A program made the position numbers and the translations under genes. A model generated the notes under the pieces. It was given only the letters and a program-made list of their open reading frames with translations, was not told the origin of the DNA and did not search any database. Shown here one piece after another: positions 1 to 10,393 of a stretch of 40,929 nucleotides of DNA. Within the stretch, counting starts at the first letter, position 1. Each line of letters starts with the position of its first letter. Source of the stretch: Trichomonas tenax (Eukaryota > Parabasalia > Trichomonadida > Trichomonadidae); assembly GCA_023091735.1 (NCBI GenBank), contig JALKBU010000427.1, forward strand, positions 1 to 40,929. The letters are read 5' to 3'.

Positions 1-1032
1 AACATAAATAATTCATGCGAAACCAACAAACGAAGCTTACTCTCAACTTTCCTTCTTAAGTCATTGCTACAGCATATTCAAGCCTATTTACGAATATACA
101 ACAAATATTGGCTTAATTTGGGCCATTTGAATCTATAGAAAAGAATTTTTTGGGTCAAATTATTTTGGTTAAATATAAAACAAGCATTACATCGTTCATT
201 TTAGCTGCATTTATATTACTTTATGATCTAAATACAGAATTCATGTTTTTGCTTATGATATAAAATTAAATTCTTTATTTCCAAACTTTTTAACAGAAGT
301 CCATTTTTTATTTTCCAGAATCTATTTTATCTTCCAGATTTGCATCCTTACTCCCACCTGATTAAATTTTATAAACCCTAACTATTATCGTCCCCTTTTT
401 TCTACTAATGCCCCTTTTTTATCTACTAAAACTATCCCCTTTATAACCAATAATCTCCCTCATTTTTTTGTTCTAACCCTTTATTTTTCTTAAAAAGTGA
501 TGGAATTCGCTTGAATATCTTTGCGCAAATTCACTCAATGTGCTCTATGATAGCGGTATTGCAAATAGCTCAAATAAAGGAATGGAAACAAAAAAATGGC
601 ATATTTAACGAGAATCTTTTGAGGTAATTTTGAATTTCTTGTATTGTATATAGGATTAAAGAATTGTAATATACACATCTAGGCAATATGAATGGCAGTT
701 AATTTTTAGTTTGAAACACATGATTAAAATTATCATAGGAAAAATTTGAAATTGTGAGGAATAAATGGACGGAATCAACTACAATTGAATAGTATAGTAT
801 GAAGGACTAACTACCAAATGAAGAAAACTACAAGTATCTTGTGATGACTTTGCGTGCTCTGTTTACCAGCTGATATTAGAGTATATTACTCACATGGATG
901 CTGCCAGTAAGGTTTTGCTTTTATTTTAAACAGAATCAACATTTTGAAAACATTCATTTTTTCATTAAAAACAGTAAAATCAATTAACACTATGGCTTTC
1001 TAGACTGCTTATGTTTAAAACATGGTATATAG
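1..1032. other. AT-rich intergenic region, no intact gene
   Basis: No long reading frame begins with ATG here. Positions 391-443 hold imperfect C4T6 blocks separated by CTACTAA-type sequence, making a pyrimidine-rich strand. Two short stretches (about 497-611 and 828-928, plus strand) have richer base composition and open frames of 30-40 codons without a good start; they could be remnants of a degraded gene. I see no RNA gene. Confidence 0.5.
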
Positions 1033-1302
1033 CTATAATATGAGGGGCTGCTCATCAGGGTTCATGCCACTTTTGCGCTCATTGGCCTTTTTAAAAAAGG
1101 CCAATGCGCACAACCATAAAACAGAAAAATAATTTGTAAAGTTGATAATCTCGGTTAAAAAACAGATCGTGATGGGTAACTGGCATGTTTTGTGTGGTGT
1201 ATCGTTACTGCTGCCCGTGACAGATACATCACTTTGATAGGGCGTTCTTATTTGTTTTTCCTTCTTTGGCAATGTTTTATCAAATATCACAATTATTTCC
1301 AT
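1033..1302 (-). CDS. Doubtful 89-residue ORF, possibly a gene relic
   Basis: An ATG-started frame of 89 codons whose base composition is less AT-rich than its flanks. I recognise no domain. The middle is hydrophobic (around FSVLWLCALAFF) and the part encoding ALAFFKKANE lies on a perfect DNA palindrome (1080-1106). Just upstream on the same strand (about 1310-1380), a different frame is also protein-like (GDEKSEAATLTIRRLS), which suggests a frameshifted remnant of a larger gene or mobile element rather than an intact small gene. Function unknown. Confidence 0.2.
   Translation of the reverse strand: MEIIVIFDKTLPKKEKQIRTPYQSDVSVTGSSNDTPHKTCQLPITICFLTEIINFTNYFSVLWLCALAFFKKANERKSGMNPDEQPLIL
1080..1106. 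repeat. Perfect 13-bp inverted repeat
   Basis: CATTGGCCTTTTT is followed after one A by AAAAAGGCCAATG, a perfect hairpin. GCGC tetramers lie just outside on each side, the left one offset by one base. It could be a transposon-end relic or a transcript hairpin; nothing decides between these. Confidence 0.6.
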
Positions 1303-1739
1303 TTTGACTCTAAAACAAGCATTGATGTGTACTCAGCCGTCTGATCGTCAATGTTGCAGCTTCCGATTTTTCATCGCCTATTTAAATTTTTATTATAGGG
1401 GATAACACCAAAAACATATTTCAATAAAACTTACCTAATGATTAACATACAGCCTTTTGTTCTATAAAAATATAATACATTATTGAATCTAAACAATATA
1501 AAATAGAAATAAGTGTTATTCGATGAAAAAATTATTGAGATTATTGATTTATAAAATGTTATATATGTCTGATCGAGAGGTAACTGATGTAAATGTGTTT
1601 AAATGACGAATTAAAGTTGTTCTATAGTATAGAGATTGGTTAAATGCGATAAATAGAGTTATCTACCTTTCTAGAAAAGTGATGAGTTTACATGTCAAAA
1701 ATGTCATGTAAATAATGAAAATTTGATAAGTACAATTAT

Positions 1740-1898
1740 TTATTCCAATTTATAAGTAAGTTTAATTTCCTTCATTTTTTCCTTCCACATTTCTACTACC
1801 TCATCTGGAGCATGTGTGGAAATAAATTCTGTAATTTCCTTCATGATTTGTATCTCAGCATCTGTTGGTAAATAAAGATCGATAATAGTCTTCATCAT
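1740..1898 (-). CDS. Small 52-residue ORF, possible 3' gene fragment
   Basis: From the first ATG (MMKTIIDLY) the frame gives 52 residues. The same frame is open without any ATG back to a stop near 2010, so the coding-like stretch is about 88 codons and lacks its own 5' end. Composition is charged and helical (MKEITEFISTHAPDEV, MWKEKMKEIK). It may be the surviving 3' end of a lost gene. No family recognised. Confidence 0.25.
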   Translation of the reverse strand: MMKTIIDLYLPTDAEIQIMKEITEFISTHAPDEVVEMWKEKMKEIKLTYKLE

Positions 1899-2025
1899 AA
1901 CATCGCTTATAAAATAAGCGATGTTAATAGTTTCTTTTAGTTTTTCTAATCCTAGCAAAATTGAACTAGGATTATAGGCTAATGATCTTAACTTTTGTTC
2001 AATTGAAAGCTAGCAGAGATCGGTG

Positions 2026-2149
2026 ATTCATTGGTGAAGATCTCTGCTGAGAATTGAGGTAATTGATTGATTGGTGAAGATTTCTGCTGAGAATAGAAGT
2101 AATTGATTGAGTGGCTATATTATCTGTTGATTGTAAAGGTCATTGATTT
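2026..2149. repeat. Decaying 40-bp tandem repeat, about 3 copies
   Basis: Units of exactly 40 bases start near 2026, 2066 and 2106. The first two share TTGGTGAAGAT, CTGCTGAGAAT and GGTAATTGA-like blocks with few differences. The third is clearly diverged (GTGGCTATATTATCTGTTGA) and a fourth begins as TTTATT at 2146. It lies just upstream of the small ORF on the minus strand. No function is evident. Confidence 0.75.
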
Positions 2150-2368
2150 ATTAATGCATGATCTCTCCTGGTTTTTAAAGTATGGTCAATCTGACACTTT
2201 ACAAATGTCAGTTTTTCTTGAAAGGTGGAAGCCTCGGACAAATATATTTTAAGTTTGGATTATCATAAATCTCTCTAGAGAGCCGAGTTACAATAGTTTC
2301 TCTTAGGTCGATTTTAAATCAATTTAAAAATTTTGACATTCAAAAATTGACAACAACAAAAATAAACA

Positions 2369-3604
2369 ATGAGTTCGATTTATGATTACGCTCTTCTCGT
2401 TGGATTTGACTATGCCAATGTTCCCGGTGTAATGAAGACGTTCCCAGAGACCGCCAACATGGGTGTAGAAGCGCTGTATTTCGCAACATCTTGTTGGCCC
2501 TTCAGCGAGCGCTCTTTCTTCAAAGAGCAAGTTCCAATGGTATATTCTGTCAATGCTAATGGTACTTTTTATCATTCTCTCTTGTTTATGTATAATCATC
2601 AAGTTTTTGCAATTGTTATCGCCACGAGACGTCCTTTTGCGTCATTACTGACGACATTCCTCAAGCAGATTAAGGAGCAATTTATGGCTTCAACTGTTCC
2701 TGAGCCTCTCAACGGATTCACTTACGTTACTTCGATTATTTCAACATGGCCGAGAGGCGCTGTTGAATCTGCGATATTAACATTCCCAACAAGTTCACTA
2801 CAGATTCAGTTTGATTATTCACACTTTTCGTATGTCCAATTCAATCCGAAAAGATATTTTGCTGTAGAAGAATGTCCGAGATTATGGAAAGCACTCATTG
2901 TAGGTGACCCTATACTTATTATTTGTCCTACAGCTGATATCGCGTCGAAAGCATGCTTTGCTGCATTTTCTTTAATTTCGCCACTACTTTTTGATGATCA
3001 ATGCATTCTTTGGCTCCACGAAAGCGATTCGAGATTTGAAGAGTTAGAGTCTGGATCCACAGCATATAAAGTTGTCGCCTCTCCATCAGAAAAGATCGCG
3101 CACAAGTGTCATCAATTTAAAGTCATAATAAATCTCACAGACATGAAGAAGCCCTCACATGAGATCAACGTTCAAGAAGAAATGCAGAAAATGACAACAA
3201 AGCTGCTGAAAATGATTCTCGGAGAACTGGATATGCTTCTTGGAATTGACGCATATAGTGATTTCGTAGAAAAGAAATTCGCAACTGATCATTTTAATCA
3301 GATGATTAAAGAGTTTGGAAAAGGTGATAATATTACTATTAATGATTATGCGAGGTTCGAAGAGTCAGAAACATTTAAGCGTTGGCGGAAATCTCAAGCA
3401 TTGCGAAGCAATTTGCGTGATGCACTTCTTTCTTATGTTCCTTCCGATAACTTTAAGAATAGAACACATAAAGAACTCCTTCAGATTATGGAAGGAATAG
3501 AATCCATTAAAGTAAAATTCTGGAATGATGCACACGTTATGGCTGTATTGAAGCATCATCAGAAACTTGTTGAAAAACTGCTCTTGGTTAAGCAAGATAA
3601 CTAA
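2369..3604 (+). CDS. DENN-domain protein, DENND6/AVL9-like
   Basis: A 411-residue protein. The N-terminal half reads like a uDENN/longin-type start (YALLVGFDYANVPGVMKTFPE). The block around residues 165-225 (LWKALIVGDPILIICPTAD, then a region ending FDDQCILWLHESDSRFEEL) matches the central DENN module of DENND6/FAM116 and AVL9 proteins, where it reads roughly LWELVLLAEPLVVMAPSP. The C-terminal third is helical and charged. DENN proteins act as exchange factors or effectors for Rab GTPases in membrane traffic. DENND6 proteins are usually longer (near 600), so this is a compact form. The start ATG is the first in frame; TTTTGACATT lies 31 bases upstream. It is convergent with the next gene, with a 65-base gap, and the stop overlaps TAAA. 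Subfamily assignment is tentative. Confidence 0.65.
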   Translation: MSSIYDYALLVGFDYANVPGVMKTFPETANMGVEALYFATSCWPFSERSFFKEQVPMVYSVNANGTFYHSLLFMYNHQVFAIVIATRRPFASLLTTFLKQIKEQFMASTVPEPLNGFTYVTSIISTWPRGAVESAILTFPTSSLQIQFDYSHFSYVQFNPKRYFAVEECPRLWKALIVGDPILIICPTADIASKACFAAFSLISPLLFDDQCILWLHESDSRFEELESGSTAYKVVASPSEKIAHKCHQFKVIINLTDMKKPSHEINVQEEMQKMTTKLLKMILGELDMLLGIDAYSDFVEKKFATDHFNQMIKEFGKGDNITINDYARFEESETFKRWRKSQALRSNLRDALLSYVPSDNFKNRTHKELLQIMEGIESIKVKFWNDAHVMAVLKHHQKLVEKLLLVKQDN

Positions 3605-3669
3605 ATATTTGTTTGAATCTTTTTGGAAAAATCAATATTATTTTTATAACAAACAAAAAAATTACGATC

Positions 3670-5541
3670 TCAATCTCCTTGATCTGTTTCTGACTCTGAT
3701 TCCATCATTCTCGCCTTTCTTAAGTTCTCCCTGGCGGCCTCCATCTTCTCCTGGGCGTCCTGGAGACTCATCTTCTGCCTCTTGATGTGCGAGAACGGGC
3801 TTGCGACTGTTGTCACCACTAAGTTCACCACCCAATACAGGATTGCCACTATTCTCAGCGCAAACTGGAGTAGAGTCATCTTGAACGACACGGCGCCGCC
3901 TGCGGAGGTCCGGAGCTTGTCGAGAAGCACGTCGTTCTTCTCGCAGACTGTGTGACTCTTCTGTGCGACATCCGTCACCTTCTGCGACGTGCACTGCAGC
4001 TGGAACACTGTGTTCGACAGGCACTCTTCTAGTCCTTCTACGTATCCCGTCAGCTTTCCTATCGCGTCGATCGCTCCGAGAGAGCGTTCCTTGATCGAGT
4101 TCGACGCTGTTGTCAGGCTCTGCATGTCGATCCTCGGCGGGGAGAACGCCTCGCTGATCGAGTACGCTGCCGCACTGAAGAACGTGTCGATCGTACTCGG
4201 CTGGATCGGGATCGTTGGTGCTTTTTTTGAGTTCTGTCCTATGCTTACACTTGAATCAGACAATGGTCTCGGAGAGTGAGGCTTTAGGTTGGATGATGTG
4301 TTTGGTGGAACAAGAACTTCAATGAAATCTGTTTGGTCATTTGGTCTCAGCTGCACAACATCTCTCGAATTCCTGCGTCTCTTGCGTGTGCTCTCAGTGT
4401 CACTGTCGTCGTCAGGGAACGTTGGCTGCGTTGTCTTGGGAATGCGTGATCTTGAAGGAATTTGTGGCTGTGTGTTCATCTGTCTGTTAACAGAAGCGAC
4501 GCTCATTGAGCCAGATTTTGGAATGTTGTTTGACGACTTGAAGGCCATCATGCTTTGCATTGGTGATTTCGGCGTGAAATCCTCTTGCGATTGTGTGAGA
4601 GATTTAGTGACGTCTAATGGCATAATGAATGCATTTGTTGGCTGTGATGGTGCTGGCGGAGGAGCTTTCTGTATTGTCTCTATTGGCGGGGAAATCGAGC
4701 TGTTCGGTGGACCAATAGAAAGAACTGGAATCTTTGCAGTGTTCGTTGGCGGTTTCTCTTCAGGCGGCTTTTGCTGAACTTCTTGCTTCGGTGGTGTATT
4801 TTCTTTTGGAATCTGAGGAATGTTGAGAGTCGCGTGACTGACTTCCTGAGTCTTCTGCTGACTTGCTTGCGGCTCGCTTAATTTCTGCGGCGATTTCGAT
4901 CTCTCGTCTGCCTCTTTTGGTGCTGTATTCGGTCCTAAATCGGCTCTGACGCTGTTACTCATCATTTGCGGATATTTGATCTGAATTGCAGAGCTCTGAC
5001 TCGAGAATACTGGTTTTTCTGGATCTGGAATGTTTTTATGCGAATGTTTTGATTTCTTTGATTGTTTTTGCTTCTTTTCCTGTAATAATTTATCCCTCTT
5101 TGTTGGATCATCATTGTCCTCAATATCAGCATCGCCATCATCATCAGAGAACTGCGTAGAAGAGTTAATAATTGGAGTTGGATTCGGTTGTAATCTGCTT
5201 TGTTGAAAAACAGGGGTAGTTATGGGCGGTGCATTTGTTGTTGGCTTAGAAGCTGTCGCTGGTACTTTTTCTTTCGAAGGAGCGGGTTCGATTTTTGATG
5301 TTTCAGGTGTTTGCGATTCTTGTTTTGGCATTCTTTTAGCGAAATTGCGTTGGAAGTATGATCCCTTTCCGAAATTGTAATGTAGTTCTGGTGTTTGCTG
5401 AGAAGATTCGTGAGAATCAGAATTTATAATCGGATTTGCGACTTGATTCGGTGAACGTCTTGGAGTATATCCAATCTGGTTGTCCAATGAATTCATTTCG
5501 TCCGGATCTTCCATCATCAAATCTAGACGTTTACCTCTCAT
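3670..5541 (-). CDS. Disordered proline-rich protein with C-terminal membrane segment
   Basis: A 623-residue protein of unknown family. Residues 1 to about 450 are low complexity, rich in P, S, Q, T and K, with an acidic run (FSDDDGDADIEDNDD), a Lys-rich patch (KQKQSKKSKHSHK) and a basic cluster RKRRRNSR that could be a nuclear localisation signal. Residues about 470-550 are helical. A hydrophobic stretch (LLQFALRIVAILYWVVNLVV, about 556-583) is a likely membrane anchor, followed by a 37-residue charged coil. A basic signal plus a C-terminal membrane segment would suit an inner nuclear membrane or ER tail protein, but that is inference. The codons of the C-terminal ~170 residues are much more GC-rich than the rest. 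TTTGACA lies 20 bases before the ATG. Confidence 0.7.
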   Translation of the reverse strand: MRGKRLDLMMEDPDEMNSLDNQIGYTPRRSPNQVANPIINSDSHESSQQTPELHYNFGKGSYFQRNFAKRMPKQESQTPETSKIEPAPSKEKVPATASKPTTNAPPITTPVFQQSRLQPNPTPIINSSTQFSDDDGDADIEDNDDPTKRDKLLQEKKQKQSKKSKHSHKNIPDPEKPVFSSQSSAIQIKYPQMMSNSVRADLGPNTAPKEADERSKSPQKLSEPQASQQKTQEVSHATLNIPQIPKENTPPKQEVQQKPPEEKPPTNTAKIPVLSIGPPNSSISPPIETIQKAPPPAPSQPTNAFIMPLDVTKSLTQSQEDFTPKSPMQSMMAFKSSNNIPKSGSMSVASVNRQMNTQPQIPSRSRIPKTTQPTFPDDDSDTESTRKRRRNSRDVVQLRPNDQTDFIEVLVPPNTSSNLKPHSPRPLSDSSVSIGQNSKKAPTIPIQPSTIDTFFSAAAYSISEAFSPPRIDMQSLTTASNSIKERSLGAIDAIGKLTGYVEGLEECLSNTVFQLQCTSQKVTDVAQKSHTVCEKNDVLLDKLRTSAGGAVSFKMTLLQFALRIVAILYWVVNLVVTTVASPFSHIKRQKMSLQDAQEKMEAARENLRKARMMESESETDQGD

Positions 5542-5867
5542 TTTATTGCAAAAATATTTATGTCAAATTTTCTTCTCGTATCCAAATCACTCCAAACTTA
5601 ATCTATTTTGATCCCTTTCGGTGTCAAATCTTCAATTCCATTAAAATATTCAACATTTTATTTTGAACTTCATTTTTTTATCCTTTTGCAATATTCATTT
5701 CTCATGATTAAAATTATATCTCCAGCTTTACAAAGCTTAATTTTAAATACCGTTATATTTTTTTAAATATTCATGTCTTTGAATGGAAATATTGTTATAG
5801 TAATCATATGTTTGAAGGAAGATTATGGAGTTATCTATATATGTCAACTTTATAACAACAAACAAAT

Positions 5868-7046
5868 TCATATATGTTTTCTATAAAACCAATATATAAT
5901 GAGGATCAAAACGCACATTGTGCAAACTCTCGTTGAAGTATTCTTCAATTCTCTATTAACGAGAGCGAGTCTGACTCTATTTGATCCTGATCTCAGATCC
6001 TTTTTAGGGAATCTGCATATGATAGATTCTGGAACTTGTCCAGCAACAGCGTTCAAGTACATCATGGATTCTTTTCCATAAATAGCATGTGCTTCGACCC
6101 ATCCATCTACGAACGTGGCACTTGTCTTCCTTGTTGCTTCATAAACGAATATTTCGATGACTGAAATAGGTGCATCAGGAAAAACTTCTAACAACTGTGC
6201 AGCAAGAAGCTTTTTGTCTGAAACTGATAGTGATCTGATGGTCTGAAGGAGGACATTAGCAACATAGCAGTCTCTCGGTGTGCTTTGTCGTAACGAAATT
6301 TCGGTTAATTGTGCGAAATGCGAACTTGTTATTCTATAAACGTTCTGTTTGTAAAATGATTGATGAATAAGATGTGCTGCGCATATTGCGGCATCATCGC
6401 ATTTTGAGTCTTTCTGTAATATCTTGTTTGCTAAAAATATTTCGATAATTTGATGACTGACTAAAGGGTCTAAATGTGCGATTTTATCACTCTGTAGGGC
6501 GCATCCGATGATCCACGTAATAATTGGCATCGATTCTAAAAAGATATCACTTATGAACTCGAATGTTTTGGGAGTTATTAAATCTGGACGCAATTTAACA
6601 ATAATTCCGAGTAAGAATAGTGTTGCGCAATATGTGGAATTGAAAGACTTCTCATTAATGCAATTTTCGATTAAAGGAGTGATTTCGAGTGGTTCAATTG
6701 TAGAAATTATATCTGAAATTGTGTCAACAAGTTCCAAATCTTTAAAATGTTTGAAGCAAGTCAATCTATCATTCAGGAAAATTTTGTATTTTTCTTCTTC
6801 GTAGTCTTTTATTAGTGGAAAACTGTTCGTGAGGTTTAAAAATCCATTCGTTTCGATCGTTGCTTTGACTAGTGCATTAACAATATCATTTAATGTGAAA
6901 TTTTGATTATATTGAAGTTCTTTCAGTATATGGATGATTTTTGTTGATGAACTGGGTTCTTCTGCGCTTGATGTGTCTTTAAATGAAAGGATTGATGCGT
7001 TTTCGTTGTTTACGTCGTTTAAGTCCGCAAATCTGTTGAAAGTCAT
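5868..7046 (-). CDS. Alpha-helical protein with C-terminal tail anchor
   Basis: A 392-residue protein, family not recognised. The frame continues one TTG codon upstream, but the first ATG (MTFNRFADL) is at 7046 and is taken as the start. Residues about 40-360 are a continuous series of amphipathic helices, like a HEAT/ARM-type solenoid. The C-terminus (VCTMCVLILIIYWFYRKHI) is a single hydrophobic segment with a short basic tail, typical of tail-anchored proteins inserted post-translationally into ER or mitochondrion-related membranes. No signal peptide. It is not paired with another gene: about 1.8 kb of empty sequence lies upstream and about 330 bases separate its stop from the next start. 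Confidence 0.75.
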   Translation of the reverse strand: MTFNRFADLNDVNNENASILSFKDTSSAEEPSSSTKIIHILKELQYNQNFTLNDIVNALVKATIETNGFLNLTNSFPLIKDYEEEKYKIFLNDRLTCFKHFKDLELVDTISDIISTIEPLEITPLIENCINEKSFNSTYCATLFLLGIIVKLRPDLITPKTFEFISDIFLESMPIITWIIGCALQSDKIAHLDPLVSHQIIEIFLANKILQKDSKCDDAAICAAHLIHQSFYKQNVYRITSSHFAQLTEISLRQSTPRDCYVANVLLQTIRSLSVSDKKLLAAQLLEVFPDAPISVIEIFVYEATRKTSATFVDGWVEAHAIYGKESMMYLNAVAGQVPESIICRFPKKDLRSGSNRVRLALVNRELKNTSTRVCTMCVLILIIYWFYRKHI

Positions 7047-8884
7047 CAATTCTTTTTGATCTTCAAAACTCGAAAATTGCCCAAAAATATACTATACCAT
7101 GACCGATTTCGCACAAATTAGCCCTATTTGACCAAAATTAGAATATGTTTTTAAAATATTATTTGCTTAGAAAGCCCAAGTGATGTAAAATCATTTGGCT
7201 GAACTGAAATTTCGAAATAAAGAAGTTTCACAAATTCAAAATTTGAAATGTGATTATTTTTCAAATCTTAAACGACAATCAATCATTACATACATATGTA
7301 GCGTTAAATTTATTGTTATTTTTGAGATTTAAAATTTAATTATGTTCAAATGCTGTTTTCGATATATTTAGCAGTAATATTGTATGCACTATCCGAATAT
7401 CATGTTTTTGTGGGAAAATAATTTTTCCAAACAGTTTTTGTCATGATTTAAATAAATATAGCAAAATTAGAGTATATTTTTATTATCATTTATATAAGCT
7501 GCAAACAAAGCTTGAATGACTGTTTTTCACGTCATGAATTCATTAGGTATTATAATATTATATCCTTCAACATAAATATCGTCATATTTCTTAGATTACA
7601 TAGCAAATAAATCGTCAAATCTCAAGAATAATATCGGGCAAACTTTGAATGAATAATATACATGTATAGAGCAAAAACATTAATACATCATTTGAACTTT
7701 GGAATATGTCATATTTGATTTTACATGTCAAAATTAAATTTCGACCGTTAACACCTTTTGATCACACTCTAAGAAGGAAAATAGAATGTATAATCTATGT
7801 AGTCAGCAATTTTTATGATAAAATTTGCCAAAATCTAGTTTTCGAAATGTCAATGTCTAGAAGTGTATCAACTCTGGGGGTCAGAACCAGATCAAATATT
7901 TATGGGCAAATATAACTCTTATGTGATGCCATACATAGTTGTAGTGTTAAACATATATAATATCGTTTCATATTTTTCGTTAACAATTTGATATCAGCTT
8001 ATTATTGAGTAAATAGCAATATTTATTATAATTATATCACATGCCAACAGCATAGTAACATATTACAAATAATACATAATACAAGCTCCTAATTGAATAA
8101 TTGTTCAGTATCTTAATTGATAAATACACGAAATCATTGCGGAGACGACAATATACATAGATGCATGCAGATATTACATGTTTTCAATGTGATACACCAA
8201 CTTATACTCATAGCCTTCCAATGAATATGCTGCAATTAACGATTAATATAAATTGTTTAAAAATAACAACGATGTAAAAATAATTCGCATCATATATACT
8301 ATTTTATTAATGTAAACAGTGTCAAATAAATTGTGAAAAAACTCGACTTTTAACCTTATCCACCTTTTAAAATATGGTTTATTATAACATTTACATAATG
8401 ATAATGCTAATATTGCCAATTTTGGTCGCTAAAAACCAAATTTGAGAGTTAAAACACTTCTCAATGTCTGATCTTTTCATTTACCGATAACATGATGTTT
8501 TGACCCCCTGTCCATCCTCACCCCAAGAAGTGGGAGGGAAAGTTGAACGTAAGGCAGGCATAAAAACAAATATTCGAAGAAATGAACTATTAGCAAATCG
8601 CAAAAACTCAACAAAATGTTACAAAATACAATTCATTCTAATCTCTACTAAAAATTACATATATGTTACCATTGAAATTTTTCTATATTACTCACAGATA
8701 AAGAAATATTGATCAAAGAATGTTCATTTTAGAAAAACAGTATTTTCTCGAAATTTACTCGATTAATCACCAATTTTTATTTTGTAAAGCACTTGCATAT
8801 ATACCCATTAGTTGATATCAAAAAGGTCCCGAGAAATCTAATTATATATAAAGAAAATTTTTTTGACCAACTTATTTTTTATCG
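7047..8884. other. 1.8-kb AT-rich intergenic region
   Basis: Only short frames occur, none resembling a known protein. A 69-codon ATG frame at 7706-7915 and a 70-codon TTG-started frame at 8500-8712 have no recognisable motif. The GC-richer patch at about 8500-8560 holds an imperfect inverted repeat (CCTCACCCC / GTGGGAGG). No RNA gene seen. Confidence 0.5.
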
Positions 8885-8893
8885 TCATTAAAA
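8861..8893 (+). promoter_or_regulatory. Putative core promoter of Rpt2 (initiator near 8887)
   Basis: TCATTAAA starts at 8885, putting the A of the initiator-like TCA 7 bases before the ATG. TTTTGACC lies at 8861-8868. The first fits the trichomonad initiator only loosely; the second recurs upstream of other genes in this window. Confidence 0.45.
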
Positions 8894-10276
8894 ATGTCTG
8901 AGGAGCAGAAACAACAACAACTAGAAAAACCAGAAGAGCAGAAGGAAGAACAAAAGAACAACGAAGAGAAAAAAGATGAAGAGAATGGCGAAGATGGAAA
9001 CTCAAAGAAATCTCTGAAGGAAAAAATGGCCGAAGCCAAAAAGAAAGCATTAAAGAATAACACATTCAAGAATGCTCAGAGAGGAGTTAAAAATTCACAA
9101 ATTCCAGCTGTTACTCCAAACGCAAAATGCCAGCTTCGTCTTCTTAAGCTTGAGCGTGTCAAAGATTGGCTCAAGATGGAAGAGGAATTCATCAACAACT
9201 GTGAAACATCACAAGCTCGTGAACAACATCAAGAAGATAAGCGCCGTAAACTCGAAGAATATCGTGGTTCCCCAATGATGGTTGGAACACTCGAAGAAAT
9301 TGTCGATGATGATCATGCTATCGTTTCCCGCTCACTGCAGGACTTTTACGTTGGTATTTCTTCATTCGTCGATCGCAAGTCTCTTACAATTGGTTGTTCT
9401 GTCTTACTTCACGAAAAAGCTCTCTTAATCGTTGGTCTTCTCGATGAAGATGCCAACCCACTCGTCGATGTTATGAAGGTTGAAAACGCTCCACTCGAGT
9501 CATTCGCTGATATTGGTGGTCTCGAAGAGCAAATTATCGAAATCAAGGAAGCTGTCGAACTTCCACTTACACATCCAGAAAACTTCGATGATATGGGTGT
9601 TAAGCCACCAAAGGGTGTTATTCTTTTCGGCCCACCAGGCACAGGTAAGACATTGCTTGCTAGAGCTGTTGCCCGCTCTACATCTGCAACATTCCTTCGT
9701 GTCGTTGGTTCTGAATTAATTCAGAAATACCTCGGTGAAGGTCCTAAACTCGTTCGTGAGCTTTTTAAGACAGCCCACGAGCTTGCTCCTTCAATCGTTT
9801 TCATTGATGAAATCGATGCCGTCGGTACAAAGAGATATGATTCAACTTCTAGTGGTGAACGTGAAGTTCAGCGTACTATGCTTGAGCTTCTTAACCAGCT
9901 TGATGGTTTCGATGACCGTGGTGATATTAAGGTCATTATGGCTACAAACCGTATTGAAACACTCGATCCAGCCCTTATCAGACCAGGCCGTATCGATCGT
10001 AAGATTGAATTACCATTCCCAGATAACAAGACAAAGCTTAAAATCTTCCAAATCCATACTGCAAATATGCACTTAGCTGATGATGTTAATCTTATGGAAT
10101 TTGCTAACACAAAGGAGGAGATCAGTGGTGCCGATATTAAGGCTATCTGCTCTGAAGCTGGTCTTATTGCTTTAAGAGATGGTCGTTTGATGGAATGCCA
10201 GAATGACTTCCGTAAGGGTCGTGAAATGGTTATGTATCGTCGCAAAGAAAATATTCCTGAAGGTCTCTACATTTAA
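8894..10276 (+). CDS. RPT2: 26S proteasome regulatory ATPase subunit Rpt2 (PSMC1/S4)
   Basis: A 460-residue AAA+ ATPase of the 19S base, which unfolds ubiquitinated substrates and opens the 20S gate. After a charged Lys/Glu-rich N-terminus come the coiled coil and OB region ([19 protein letters not shown], then [15 protein letters not shown]), diagnostic of Rpt2. Walker A is GPPGTGKT (246-253), Walker [10 protein letters not shown] (D305, E306), sensor ATNR, arginine-finger region RPGRIDR. The C-terminus EGLYI provides the HbYX-type motif that docks into the 20S alpha ring, as expected for Rpt2. Oddity: the N-terminus is MSEE, so the Gly2 myristoylation site of yeast and animal Rpt2 is absent. 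Codons favour GCT, CTC, TTC and ATC, consistent with high expression. The stop overlaps TAAA. Confidence 0.97.
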   Translation: MSEEQKQQQLEKPEEQKEEQKNNEEKKDEENGEDGNSKKSLKEKMAEAKKKALKNNTFKNAQRGVKNSQIPAVTPNAKCQLRLLKLERVKDWLKMEEEFINNCETSQAREQHQEDKRRKLEEYRGSPMMVGTLEEIVDDDHAIVSRSLQDFYVGISSFVDRKSLTIGCSVLLHEKALLIVGLLDEDANPLVDVMKVENAPLESFADIGGLEEQIIEIKEAVELPLTHPENFDDMGVKPPKGVILFGPPGTGKTLLARAVARSTSATFLRVVGSELIQKYLGEGPKLVRELFKTAHELAPSIVFIDEIDAVGTKRYDSTSSGEREVQRTMLELLNQLDGFDDRGDIKVIMATNRIETLDPALIRPGRIDRKIELPFPDNKTKLKIFQIHTANMHLADDVNLMEFANTKEEISGADIKAICSEAGLIALRDGRLMECQNDFRKGREMVMYRRKENIPEGLYI

Positions 10277-10393
10277 ACGTTTACATTTGTACTCTAAATT
10301 CAATTTATTTTTCATTTTGTCCTGAATTGTTGAGAAAAAGAAATCAGTGATAATATATACACGTTTTTAAACAATAATATTAAATACTCTATA

